Under the pieces are notes generated by a model. It was not told the DNA's origin, made no database searches, and was given only the letters and a program-made list of their open reading frames with translations. A stretch of 19,085 bases of DNA from Fragilaria radians (lineage: Eukaryota > Bacillariophyta > Fragilariophyceae > Fragilariales > Fragilariaceae): assembly GCA_900642245.1 (NCBI GenBank), contig CAAAJI010000339.1:38934-58018 (forward strand), given 5' to 3'. Of the stretch, positions 9,801-19,085 are shown piece by piece. The translations under genes were made by a program, and so were the position numbers. The stretch's first letter is position 1; every line of letters begins with the position of its first letter.

Positions 9801-9860
9801 TGTTTCAAAGCATTTATTTCCAATTGACTTTAACTCTTCCACCGTTTCTCTCGTCGCCAT
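6810..9860 (-). CDS. UNC45: UNC-45/UCS-family myosin chaperone (TPR plus armadillo)
   Basis: UNC-45 proteins are cytosolic cochaperones that bind Hsp90/Hsp70 through a TPR domain and fold myosin motors through their UCS domain. The gene is a single 3.05-kb exon; ATG at 9860-9858 gives 1016 aa (family about 930). A TTG further upstream was not chosen. Residues 5-130 hold three TPRs, with the carboxylate-clamp residues intact: Lys11, Asn15, Asn54, Lys93 and Arg97. Two-carboxylate recognition of EEVD tails is therefore predicted. The remainder is helical armadillo repeat; the UCS part near residues 720-900 contains RFEALLALTNLATSGG and ASTEAMCNLIPHPA, close to the signature of animal UNC-45. A lysine/glutamate-rich segment (QLGK SEEEKQ region) precedes it. 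The gene is convergent with the hydroxylase. Its partner would be a diatom myosin; no myosin is in this window. Confidence 0.9.
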   Translation of the reverse strand: MATRETVEELKSIGNKCFETADFVAAIESYSKALDLCRADVKDCKKLQSTILSNRAASYLSSGNLQSCIDDCTEALSIIETTKNDDTYKLRAKILYRRAKAWYLLSDVPSSSSTKNMLQDAAKDLLQVLSMEPKNNPAGTLLRSIRAKHDQMKGTPISQTLDSLRATNDEEERNKHLTILLGLLTNDEKYAPLEFGRRGGVNIMIQIKSIKSLQVLTCASSNPKFVSEYGTEISQELLKEWMQHETNDALKLGCLSLWLRLVLYLDPLESETADSLIDDNLILQSCVSAFSNNSLLPAALDVLSSWTAVNRQTFVVASTTHPVFRKYTESELRTMKPREVAAIKKREYELSNRDKQWANRRAMLFCSHGGLQALLHSCCESSKPCHGLRKRVGVVLGRIFSSIQESDDVKKAVQPFLESTNITIQEIDETKEEKQLNHERLITVMTRAQLTSSLLLGHAQVGTWALEEMSHEIPELIESGDLNAMSIASELISAGASVEKGRPIISSMFRAGTLEILLEHPEQDIRSGVASAIAKIGMADKNFDEKEGEVMELLQIASELLHDEDSLDAAPTFLGNASAMATQGTTSIERGIEIIGYLSSKTQIKEELAHGFKANLSLSQTTLERLVELANQINSEDSISAYALATTFCLIAVSNETLRKEAFIGKDLTMEQYDELQKLGKSEEEKQALVKIPDDNESAVEARIRKLAMANAPRAMVKMIDGASESTLEKIVNGLNRMATEASVRGILIQQGALTACMKFDEEENASEVKKRTVREAYQCISRLLVTTNPSILTTSQRIGAIKPLLRLIRNSDATDLQRFEALLALTNLATSGGDAKERIVSEKGISILHYAMFSDHSMVRRASTEAMCNLIPHPAMIQHLTETENLRLWMAFATDFDENFECARAAAGCLAMAADILEVGKALVNLKSFRESMMTLMESGNLELIHRAMVIIQSLLELSDDECKQKVIAAGLVAFCRVYIEKYHDGAESLQLDFSPDQRRLMSVTVDLAKKILTA

Positions 9861-11319
9861 GATTTCCAAGTGATACTTTACTTGTTAGTACGAGTACAAA
9901 CCAAACAAGCAAACGAAAGTTCCATCTAATTTATCGTACCATGCTGAAGTTGGTATCATCTTAAATGGTTGATACTTAACCATTTTGACCGGAATGACTT
10001 TTCAACATGGCTGACATGTAACGGATTGAAATCCAGTTCGACTTTATTGACTACATGTTACAATATCATATTGCATTTCACTTTCCTATCCCTCATGAAT
10101 GTAATATCATTTACCTTTTCTGATCAATTATATCTCTTGCCTATTTTGAAATGATCAATAGTTTCCCCATTAACCAAATATGACTTTACGTTGCTCAATG
10201 AGAAGAAAGAAGGTACAGGCCTTTGATTATATGTACTTATTCTCAATGATTTGGGTTATTTCTTAAAATTCAAATAACTAAGATTACTCCATGTGTGGAG
10301 TTATGGCAGCTAGAATAAAAGGCTAACGAATCCGAGTCGTTGTCTATTCAAGCAAATAGGAAGGTGAATTCAATGTTACATATTTTATATTCTCTCAAAG
10401 TAATTAGGGCACTTACGCTCAAGGCACAACATAGTCTTGCCTTGAATTAAATGACGATTCAATTCCAAAAAAACTAGTACCACGACGCTCCAATGACACT
10501 TTGAATTCAAATTAGTATTTCAACTTTCATCTATTGAATGAGGGGAACGTCAATAAATTCTGTCAATAGGAGATTTACTTATGTTTAGAGTGTAAAGCAC
10601 GTGTAAAAAAATTCATTGATGCAACTCAATCATTAATGCCTCTTGACAAACTCTTGTTCTCTTTAGACTTGCTAAATCATGTTTGTCATCAGATTGCATG
10701 ACAAATGTTTTTGGGGTCTAAAAAGGAAAATGGCTACAAACAGCCATGAAAAATTCAGGAAAGTTTCATCATGCAATATTTGTGGTCAAAGATAAACCCA
10801 ACTCAAAAAGCATAATCATCTAGTAAAAAAAATATACAACATAAATGAAAAAATCTGCCAATTGTCATTTTCAAGACATTAGGCATGTAGCACGTATTCA
10901 GAGGCGCCAAAGCCTCAGTCAGGCCCCACTGTCAATTTACTTTTGTGTCACTGGAAGTGAGATTTCCCTACAACCGCATCATTCATTGAGGCCGCACCTA
11001 CGTCTTGAGCAGTCAATCCAACTTTCTCAAATGAATAGAAATCTCAATACAATCAATCAAAAAAGGCTTCACCTTCGATCCCTTGGGTAAATTTGTATAG
11101 ATGAAAAGAAACCATAATTCGGGATCTATCAGTTTTTCTGGCTAATAGCTATACATCAGATAGGTAGAATTGTTTGTCACAACTAGGAATAACACCATTA
11201 GGAAGAGTAATTATCCAAAACATTGCCCTAATACATATGATGATGAAACTAATGTTTGTAGCTTATTCTTTGGGCAGAGACAGATTTCTTTATATTTTCT
11301 CTATTTCATCCAAAATTTC
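9861..11319. other. Intergenic spacer upstream of the UNC-45-like gene
   Basis: This 1.46-kb AT-rich region contains the start-side flank of the UNC-45-like gene and the 3' flank of the membrane methyltransferase-like gene. Most of it shows no feature. From about 10880 to 11090 the base composition rises in GC, with a small hairpin-like word (GAGGC, 6-nt loop, GCCTC near 10900). No coding family was recognised there, although short open stretches exist on both strands. Confidence 0.5.
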
Positions 11320-12252
11320 TCATCTATTCCAAGCAGTATAGTGCGTTTGCCATAATTCTAGTAACTGAGCATCTGTGGTAGTTTCCTTCCGCCGGTAGAC
11401 ACAAAGTAACCCACCTGAGTGTGATACGAGATCTAACAAATGATCAGCAGCCTTGTAAATGATTCGACTTCCACTATTCAGAAGTTTATTTGACTCAATG
11501 GTATCACCACAATCATGATTCAGAACTAATGTGTCATTCCACGAGGCCCCCCGACTGGATGCATGCAGGAAGCTAACCATTATACATGCAAATCTCATTC
11601 GACCATCTACCATATACGCATCAAAGGGAAGTGACTCTGCAAGTAGTGGTGCAATTTGATAGTCTAATACCGACTTTGATAGAGTAGGATCCAACGGCAT
11701 ACCCCAAGCACCTGTCTTTCCTATATCACCCAAATAAAAACGAAAATGAGGATGGACGGCATCTCGCGCATTGCTTACCCAGATTGCATCCGAGTCAATC
11801 CCGGCATACCGTGGAACACCGACATGTGAGGCAATGTAGGTTGATTCTCCGAGTCCAAATTCAAATACAGACGATGCATTTCCGTAGATTTCTGCAAGCA
11901 AGAGACGATCAGGATCTGTCAGACCACCTGACCCCTTGGTCCATGTCGTCAGATCTAACGTATTCCTTGGAGGATTGGCTGGAACTGCAAATGCACGATC
12001 CTGGGCTTGTTGAACAAGACTATCAAATGCAGAAACAGCATTGACATTTCTTTCCATGGACAGGGTGAATTCCTTTCTTGATACGGTCTTGGAGCCATAG
12101 CAGTCTTTTTGCTGTAATGTTCCATTGGTGTTGAATAAGCTGGCAACATCAACAAGAACTAAAATAAGCAGAGCTATGATTGTTACAATCGCAACTTGTA
12201 AAGCACGCTTAGAATGCTGAGGCCAAGATTGTGATCCATCGAAGGCATCCAT
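11320..12252 (-). CDS. Type II membrane protein with S-adenosylmethionine methyltransferase-like fold
   Basis: The specific function is not recognised. ATG at 12252-12250 gives 310 aa; the frame is open 18 codons further, but only to a TTG. A single membrane anchor spans residues about 19-38 (LQVAIVTIIALLILVLVDVA) with Arg/Lys before it, suggesting a short cytosolic tail and a lumenal catalytic domain. Residues 128-138 (SVFEFGLGEST) match motif I of Rossmann methyltransferases, and GIDSD at 151-155 looks like the acidic cofactor position. DAYMVDGRMRFAC near 211-223 recalls the motif-IV region. The gene resembles poorly characterised families in diatoms and is only distantly like DUF579 glucuronoxylan methyltransferases. 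Asn-X-Ser/Thr sites (NGT, NAS, NDT) would suit a Golgi lumen. No intron is evident. Confidence 0.6.
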   Translation of the reverse strand: MDAFDGSQSWPQHSKRALQVAIVTIIALLILVLVDVASLFNTNGTLQQKDCYGSKTVSRKEFTLSMERNVNAVSAFDSLVQQAQDRAFAVPANPPRNTLDLTTWTKGSGGLTDPDRLLLAEIYGNASSVFEFGLGESTYIASHVGVPRYAGIDSDAIWVSNARDAVHPHFRFYLGDIGKTGAWGMPLDPTLSKSVLDYQIAPLLAESLPFDAYMVDGRMRFACIMVSFLHASSRGASWNDTLVLNHDCGDTIESNKLLNSGSRIIYKAADHLLDLVSHSGGLLCVYRRKETTTDAQLLELWQTHYTAWNR

Positions 12253-13662
12253 GGTAAATGGATTTACGATTTTATGAGCATTGGTCGTTGCACTGAACAA
12301 GTACAAGTGCTACTAAGCCTCACCTGAAGATGCGTTGAAAATAAATTACCTAATCTTAAAATCATATCATGTGGTGACTAACTATCAGATATGTAATCCA
12401 TTACTTTCATCATCATTGATACTGAATATCATTCATTATTACCTTATTTTCCATTGTGTGATCCATGAGGCTGATTGCAGCCTTTGAACCCCTGATTCTC
12501 AAACGTTTTCGTAAGTAAGCATAGCCCAAGATAATACAAACGGATGATGCCACTATTAGCATTACAAAGGTATGCATATAAGCATAACGTATGAAAAAAA
12601 AGAAATGTTGTGAAATACTTCTGTCTCATTGAAAGTGTGGGTTTGCTATTGACATACAATATAAGCTGGAATTTGGATCTTTAATTAAAGCTAAAGGACT
12701 TAGAATGAATTCACACATGATTCTCTTCCCCATGTTCTCACTAGTCACTACTACCTCTTTCGCTATCGCTCTGAGTGCATAGGCTAATCAGATAGAACTC
12801 AACATCCATCTAAACTCTTGTGCCTATCACCAAAGAAGTCTTTCCACATGACATGATCACAGCTTCTGAAGAATCCAAAAACGCTGAACGTTTTGAACGA
12901 TTTTTCATATAGCATTGGTGTTTGTCAGTGTTGTACATTGTTCCTGTGTTCTTTTCAAAAACTAGACTACAAAAGAATTAAAAATTATTTATTCCTGGAT
13001 GATTGCTTGCAGTTACCAAATACTGTTGCACTGCGTAAATTGAAGGATAGTGGACAATTTTCGTCCTATAAAGATTCTTGTCAGGTTGCACTGATGGTTT
13101 CGTAAATGCTAGTTTTCTTCGTCCATATGAGAATCACGTTCGCAATGATTTTATATTGATCTCCTTCCCAAATCTACTAATCAGGTTTTTTCCTTTTGTC
13201 GCAAACATTGAGCAATGAAGAAAAAGCAAGCAAACAAATCATGTTTCTTTTGGGACTCTATTTACGTGCTGATACATGTCAGAGTTCATACCTAAGACTT
13301 CACAAAAATTCTACATTGGGGTCACTTACCAGTCAGTAATCATATTTGGCTAATAACTTGATGTCGTATTCCTCGAAAACGAGATAATGACCTCGAAACC
13401 AGAGGTCATGGATAATGTTTGCCGATCAACTTATTCTGAGACACACACACGTTGTTCTTTCGTTCAAAAAATGTAACAGTAGCGTAATACCTTGTTTTTA
13501 GACTCTTCTTTATCTTGCAAAGAAGGCATTTGTAAATTAATAAGTCCATGTATAGGGTCATTCAATTTCTCGAAATTAATGTGTCCACTCCTGTCACACA
13601 ATATCATAAAACACTTGTTTCGGACGAAAATCTTGACGAAAAACTTGGAGACATCTCAGACT
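12253..13662. other. Intergenic spacer with a perfect inverted repeat
   Basis: The start of the minus-strand membrane-protein gene (12252) and the start of the plus-strand small gene (13663) lie at its two ends, so both genes' promoters must be here. No convincing additional gene was found; short open frames (for example 12893-13105) have no recognised domain. A perfect 8-bp inverted repeat occurs at 13387-13409, about 250 nt before the downstream start codon. Confidence 0.55.
13387..13409. repeat. Perfect 8-bp inverted repeat near a gene start
   Basis: ATGACCTC at 13387-13394 and GAGGTCAT at 13402-13409 are exact reverse complements with a 7-nt loop. It lies in the shared promoter region, 254 nt before the ATG at 13663. 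It could be a dimeric transcription-factor site or an RNA hairpin; no specific factor is recognised. Confidence 0.55.
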
Positions 13663-14346
13663 ATGGATGGAAAATCTGGAAAGAAAAGGGTATGGTTTAG
13701 TGAGGGTTCGAACGTGCTCCATAACTTGCAACATAACGAAGACAAAGAGAACTTACTTCGTTGGTATACTCTTCAAGACATAATGCGATTTAGCTTAGAG
13801 ATCCGTCACTCAGCTCTAACACTTTCATCCAAGCAACAAAGGCTTGAAGACCACGACCGTGAAAAAATTGCTTTTAACAATGTGTTAAGTAGAATTTTCT
13901 CTGCGTGTCGTGACGAAAGGTTGCCCGATGAATCTGATTTTCAACGGTACATGAGTTGGAATAAAGCTTCCCCGGATCTCCGCGGCATCGAAAGATATTG
14001 TGCTGAAGATCTGACGAATGTCTTAAGGAAGCACAAGGCCAAAATAACTAAAGATATTCTTCTTTTGCAAGAAAGACTAAGGAAAGAAGACGTGGCCAGT
14101 GAAATTAGCAGCCAGTTCATTCGATTTGCATACAGGAAGGAAGTGAAAGCATATCGAATTCTTGCTCGAATTCAAGGTATTGTCGATGCTTCATTTATAT
14201 CGCAATGCCGGGAGGATAAATGTAACCAACGAAAATATCCAACAGTAGTCTGTAGCAAAGTCGAGTCTCATTCTTTGGAAGATATAACAAATCAATGCGG
14301 CTATACACACAATAAGAAGCCTAGATTTGCTAAGCATTCCATATGA
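13663..14346 (+). CDS. Uncharacterised diatom-type protein with VWFSEGS / WYT motifs
   Basis: The function is unknown. The frame is open upstream, but ATG 13663 gives MDGKSGKKRVWFSEGS and 227 aa; an earlier in-frame ATG (13579) would add 28 residues. The sequence resembles a family common in diatoms: an N-terminal VxFS-type strand, then LLRWYTLQDIMRFSLE (about residue 32-47), then SPDLRGIERY, then Arg/Lys-rich helices (DILLLQERLRKED, RFAYRKEVKAYRILAR). It looks all-helical, charged, without signal peptide or membrane segment, so likely cytosolic or nuclear. The C-terminus has CREDKC and a basic end. Members are often described as hypothetical. It is a single exon ending in TGA at 14344-14346. 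Confidence 0.6.
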   Translation: MDGKSGKKRVWFSEGSNVLHNLQHNEDKENLLRWYTLQDIMRFSLEIRHSALTLSSKQQRLEDHDREKIAFNNVLSRIFSACRDERLPDESDFQRYMSWNKASPDLRGIERYCAEDLTNVLRKHKAKITKDILLLQERLRKEDVASEISSQFIRFAYRKEVKAYRILARIQGIVDASFISQCREDKCNQRKYPTVVCSKVESHSLEDITNQCGYTHNKKPRFAKHSI

Positions 14347-16481
14347 TAATACAGATAAAATTCAAGTTAGCCTGTTTAAGATTAATTAGCTAACCAAAAG
14401 TTGGCATGTCTAATGCGTATGGTCAATAAACGAGTTTCCAAAGTAAAGAATTAGATGTATTCTAGAGTAGCGATATGTAATAGAAGCAATAGTTTATCAG
14501 AGTAAGACGTATTCATTCAAATCACACAGTTTAAGATACCCGACCAATGGAATAAGGGAGTCCAGTCTTCTGGCAAGTAAAGTGTTGACAATACAAATTC
14601 GGCTAGTTTTTTTTTTGGCAAAATAGCATAATAATTACCTAGCGTTTTTATTTTTTTCGCTTTTACGACACATTTAGATTTTTCGGCTGTTAAATCCACT
14701 TCTTGGATTTGCATCGCTTTAGTTAGCAAAATCCGATGTCAGTTGGATCATAGTTTATATGACATGGGATTAAACGTAAAAAGGATTAAATTAGAAAAAA
14801 ACTGGTTTGATTTGACATGGGGACACATTTATATGTGTGATGCATAGTAATTGCTATCATCTGTTTGTACGCACAAGCATGTGTTTGTATGTCAAAGTTA
14901 TTTTTATCACCACGCTTATTCACCATTTTTTGATTCTAATACTAGTACTTTCTTCCATTGTTACACCGAACGTGCTGACATGTGAAAAAGTTCTTCTCTT
15001 GACAGCTCATACGCTATGACGTAGATTATGGTAAGTAGATATCTTCAAGACTGTTCAATCTACAAAATAGATATTCAATCGTGTTTATCCGAAACAGGAC
15101 ATTACATGCTGCATGTCCTACCAAAGAACATAATCTCTTTCCTCTAATGAATGCTTTACGTACACTACGAAAGAGAAACCCTCACTTGAAAATGTTTGAT
15201 CATTTTTGTTAGGCGTTTCATTACTTTATCCCGGTTGAGAATTCTCATCCATCAGATTTCAGTAAAGTTTGAGCTCATGCACATATCTTACCTTGCAGAA
15301 TTAGAGGTACAAAGTTGAACTTATACTTGAAGATTTGTGTTAACAAGGACATATTCTGTTGTGGCGTTTTGCATGGATTACATTGATATTTGTGCAAGAT
15401 AAGAATTTTGATAGAAGGTTGGGATCGTCAACTTAGATTGTCGGTTTATGATTTTAAGAATAAACTACTCGTCAAGTGATTATCAATTGCACTTGGTACG
15501 CTTGCAAAAAAAACTAAACACAAGGAATATGACATACCTTGAGTTAAGTTCATTAAGATAATACCTAACACTATAGGTTGTAAGCAATACAGTCTAAAAA
15601 AACTATAATAAATTACTAAGGCTAAGAGATATGTGTGTGTACCAAAACTGGAGACGTCCAAAGTTATCGTTAGTACATAGAAAATAATAGTAGAATTAAT
15701 ATTCTTGTATTTACTCATCTACAACTAGAATAGGTCACATACGTAACCATTCTTTCTATACCTTCCACAAATTCAATTAAGACATAGTCTTATATGAATT
15801 TAGTGATGCTTAATATTGCTTATAGATGAAGAAGATCATTCAATATCTTTTCAAGACCGTCATATCAATACGGTAGGAATAACTATTACAGATTCCTAAG
15901 TAATTATAGCGCTACCGTTGTTGTGAATAATGTGTTTGACATCTGAAATTGTGTAATTGGTATCATGGTTTGGGGTGATACAGCCAAGAAAATAAACATT
16001 TCAGTTTCGTGATTTATACAAAATCAGTTAATTTAAAGGCTAGACTAAAGACTGAAGGCAAAGATTGAGAATTCTTGTATATTGCTTCATACAAAGGTGT
16101 TCGAGGGTATCACTAATATCTAATGATTTATTAGTTGTGCTGGTAACACCATTGATGTTAAAGTGCCGTCATTTGAGAAAGTGAATATGAGTAATGAGTA
16201 GTGGAAGTAGGCTAGAATCACAAAGAGCACTAGTTCTTGATGTGTTTTTATGATTATTTCTTATTTTATACTTATCACGATAGTGATGTATCCTAGTGAT
16301 GTTTAATTTCTTCAAAAAAATTCCAGGTGCAGATTTTATTTTGGTAATTCAGACCATGTAAAAAATCTAGTGCAAACGTAATCAACATACAAAAACTATA
16401 CTGTTTGTACGCAATACCACGACTAATATTGGTACCTGCGAAACAGCATTTGTAGTGTTTGTTTGCCAAACACACATAACT
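14347..16481. other. AT-rich intergenic spacer, 2.1 kb
   Basis: No gene can be supported. Runs of T/A, a small 6-bp palindromic hairpin (14823-14838) and several short open frames occur. One minus-strand frame at 14517-14714 starts with ATG and reads 65 codons, ending WTPLFHWSG...; another at 15446-15718 is a 90-aa hydrophobic frame. Both are compatible with chance. The promoter of the C2HC zinc-finger gene must lie toward the right end. Confidence 0.5.
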
Positions 16482-19085
16482 ATGGACGATATGCAACAGG
16501 AACAAGCACCAAGAGCATCTCAAAGTAGACGCATTCAATTCTATGATATCACTGCTAACTCATGTGCATCAGATTCTGTGGCATCGACTGAAATTGCGAT
16601 CGAACGAGGTTCTCTCCGCGCCTTGAAGGAACGGAATGACGCAAATTCGTTACAACAATCAACATTTCCTTTCGTTGACTTTAACAAAGAACATAATGAC
16701 GACGACAATGACAACGATGAAGATGATCACGATGATGATGATGAGAAACACAATCATCCTCCATATTCGGGATTAAATTGGAATCTTTCTTCCAATGCGG
16801 TGGTTGATCATCATGACAGTTCCAAGGATTCAGTTCGCGGTCGAATTCGATCAAAGCCATCCTTTTGGTTACGAAAGTTTTCCACATTCAGAAAGAAACG
16901 AAATTCATCCTACTCGGAAGCTTCGGATTCGTTACCACCAGATTTATCCAATATGACTGTCAGAGTAGTGTCCGGTATTTCCAATGAAGCATGGATGTGT
17001 GGTTGTTGTGGCAAAATTTTCTCAACCTTAGAGGCTGCCGATTCTCACGAGCAAGCATGTATCCAATCCGTAATTGCATCACATATTCAAAACTATGCGT
17101 CACTTTCACCTGTTCAACCACAGCCATCTCCAAGTCAAATGTCAACATTGTTACCTCCTGCAAGTCTTGCGGAAAGTACTCGATCGATATACAAAAGTGC
17201 TAGATCAGTCATGCCTGAATCTAATTTAATATCCTCACTAAGACCCCCCTTATTATCAATTGTTGCACCAGATAAGCCTCGAAATGTTAAATTTTTGGAG
17301 GAGTACAACAGTATACACCAAGGGGGATTCGAAAGTATTGATATGATGGAAGAGGAGAATTTGTTAATGCTCACCAACTCTATGAAACGTCAAGTCATCA
17401 CTACCGATAAAGCCTTGATTGAATCGGTTTTGAATGTTGCTTCACAAAATCTTCTGTCTCCAGAAGAATTGGATGCTGAATATGAATTAGAACAATTGGC
17501 CAAAGATCGACAATACTACATAACTATGGCCCAAAGAAGATCATCCCGACAATCCAATCCCATGACAAAATTCCGAACAGAAGGCAAAAGTGTAGCATCC
17601 AAAATTCAAAACAAACTTATCGATGCATGGCAATTAATTAAGGAGGGTGATCCCAATCTTCAGGGGGGGTTTCCCGACGAATATAACAAACATCGACCAA
17701 ACGACCAAGGTGGGATGGGTCCAAAAGAATTATTAGTTCACGATGGACACACCCATTACATCAATGTCGTTGTGAAGCATTCCATTCATGTTGTCAATAG
17801 TGAACTGGAACGATTGGCACAAAAACGATGGCACGATGCACATCCAAGTCTTGGCAATGACAATGCGAATAACATCGGTGTTGACGATAACAATAATAAG
17901 GAAGAAAGTTCTCCCCGACATAAAGATGCAGGCAAATTTGAACAATTTCGAAAGTTTGCACATGTCAAGCTAATTAAGTTGGCTAAACTTGCCTTGGCTG
18001 CAGACTTTACACCAAGAAAAGTAGCGGTACAACTGTCGAATGACTTATATCGGTAAGTTGGAATTGGATTCATCACTCTAGAAGCATAATATTTGTCAAA
18101 TCATACAATTTTCTCATCTTACTCATTTGTTTCTCCCCTTACTTGTCTCATTGGATTTGATAGTCTCATGGCACCGCAACTGAAGCGTCGGGGTGTCATT
18201 ATTGAAACTGAGCTAGAATATCGAGTCGGACCGTTCTTTGTCCTGGCGGTCAATATTATATCCATCGATTGGACAAAGCTTATTCAATATTCACATAAAC
18301 TGGTTAACAAAAAGAAAGATGATTGGATAGCTCACAGGAAGGACGATGGCAAGCTTCCTGCCGAAACCTCGACCTTGGCTTCCGTTGTACAAAATCTCTT
18401 TCGTTTGTCACAATTGACCCGATTCGAGTGCCTGGCACAACTTTTAGCCTGGATGTATTACCTTCATTGGGCTATATATACCCCTATATGCTGGTTATTA
18501 TTTAAGTACTGCATAAATTCAACAATGCATAAGTATATTCTGGCAACTGTCACAGATGGTAAGCCTTTACATATTCGAAGTGTATTTCACAGGTCTATGT
18601 ACTTCTGACACCATACATTTTCATTTCATTATCTAGAAATTTTTTCCTACGTCGAAGAAAAAGGGATGGAGATGGAAATAAGAGTGATGGCACCGGATAG
18701 ACAAGCTGCCTTCATGCTTTCTGCGTTAAGAGAATTACGTAAGGAGAACTCGGATCAAAAGCATAAAAATAATGACAGTCAAGGAGATGATACAGGAGAG
18801 AAATTAAGCCCGCTTATGGGTGCCGCGATTGTCAGCGACAAAGGACCTGCACCACCACTTCCACCTGATTTTCAGATTCCACCCAATTTAGAATTCATCA
18901 ACTTAGATATTGATCTTCCCGTTGGATTCAAGCGTCTACGATGGGCGATGCTTTCATCTAATTCCAAATTTACGAAAGATGCCTTGTTCCGTGAAGCCAA
19001 GTGTGAAAATGTGATTATAAAAGAGTGGAGTCATCATGATGATGTAATTGGTGCTGCAGTACTCCCACAGGATATCCAGGAAGAA
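16482..19085 (+). CDS. C2HC zinc-finger protein with possible VASt-like domain, 3' partial
   Basis: Exons 16482-18052, 18164-18558 and 18637 to the window end (805 codons so far) are joined by GT-AG introns of 111 and 78 nt. The ATG at 16482 follows an in-frame GTG at 16455 that is not a likely start. Residues about 70-88 are a dense Asp/Asn/His tract. A zinc finger reads C173-x2-C176-x12-H189-x3-C193 (CGCCGKIFSTLEAADSHEQAC class). A Pro/Ser region and helical segment follow (MKRQVITTDKALIESVLNV, ELEQLAKDRQYY). Exon 2 has a hydrophobic stretch (LAQLLAWMYYLHWAIYTPIC, about 613-632), possibly membrane-embedded. The end of exon 3 (INLDIDLPVGFKRLRWAML) resembles the start of a VASt sterol-transfer domain, but that call is provisional because the window stops there. 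Confidence 0.7.
18053..18163 (+). other. Intron 1 of the C2HC zinc-finger gene
   Basis: The segment begins GTAAGTTGG and ends TTTGATAG, 111 nt. Without splicing the frame stops at 18054-18056. Splicing joins CG to T, giving CGT, and continues LMAPQLKRRGV in frame. Confidence 0.9.
18559..18636 (+). other. Intron 2 of the C2HC zinc-finger gene
   Basis: The 78-nt segment starts GTAAGCC and ends ATTATCTAG. Splicing joins G to AA (GAA, Glu) and continues IFSYVEEKGMEMEIRVM in frame to the window edge. Confidence 0.85.

Noticed and set aside
10845..11090. 81-aa plus-strand frame starting at an ATG
   Set aside because: The composition (Gln, His, Leu, Ser mixture) shows no known fold, and the opposite strand is equally protein-like, so coding direction cannot be decided.
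12893..13105. 70-aa plus-strand frame in the spacer
   Set aside because: It has no convincing start, no domain and no splice continuation.
14837..15019. 60-aa hydrophobic frame with ATG
   Set aside because: It is short and T-rich and lacks a conserved motif; chance is likely.
15446..15718. 90-aa hydrophobic minus-strand frame with ATG
   Set aside because: One frame of this length is expected by chance in 19 kb of AT-rich DNA, and hydrophobicity follows from T-rich codons; no homology recognised.

Overview
The window looks like nuclear DNA of a stramenopile alga, most probably a diatom. Short GT-AG introns (68-111 nt where well supported) interrupt several genes, and the genes sit between AT-rich spacers of 1-2.4 kb. 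The gene content also fits: a trypsin-like protease with a basic Pro/Thr/Lys tail, a prolyl 4-hydroxylase, an UNC-45 myosin chaperone, and proteins resembling poorly characterised diatom families. The genus cannot be told from the sequence, and no operon logic applies.

Layout, left to right: (1) the 3' part of a trypsin-family serine protease (1-894, +). (2) A 2.4-kb spacer with two hairpins and possible decayed coding traces. (3) A small multi-exon acylphosphatase-like gene (3326-4079, +), recovered by joining exons too short to stand out as ORFs; it probably carries a signal or plastid-targeting presequence. (4) A 1.3-kb spacer. (5) A two-exon gene (5374-6791, +) joining a signal peptide and a VHL-beta-like domain to an Fe(II)/2-oxoglutarate prolyl 4-hydroxylase. 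(6) A convergent intronless UNC-45-type cochaperone (6810-9860, -), its stop codon only 18 nt from that of the hydroxylase. (7) A 1.5-kb spacer. (8) A type II membrane protein with a methyltransferase-like fold (11320-12252, -). (9) A 1.4-kb spacer with an 8-bp perfect inverted repeat. (10) A small cytosolic/nuclear protein of a diatom-type family (13663-14346, +). (11) A 2.1-kb AT-rich spacer. (12) The 5' part of a three-exon gene (16482 to window end, +) with an acidic tract, a C2HC zinc finger and a region resembling the start of a VASt lipid-transfer domain.

The genes do not form an obvious pathway. The trypsin, the hydroxylase and perhaps the acylphosphatase-like protein enter the secretory route, and UNC-45 serves cytosolic myosin folding. 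No transposon, tRNA, rRNA or CRISPR could be supported. The observations most worth checking are the acylphosphatase-like gene that lacks the usual catalytic Asn, the VHL-like/P4H fusion, and the C2HC plus possible VASt protein.
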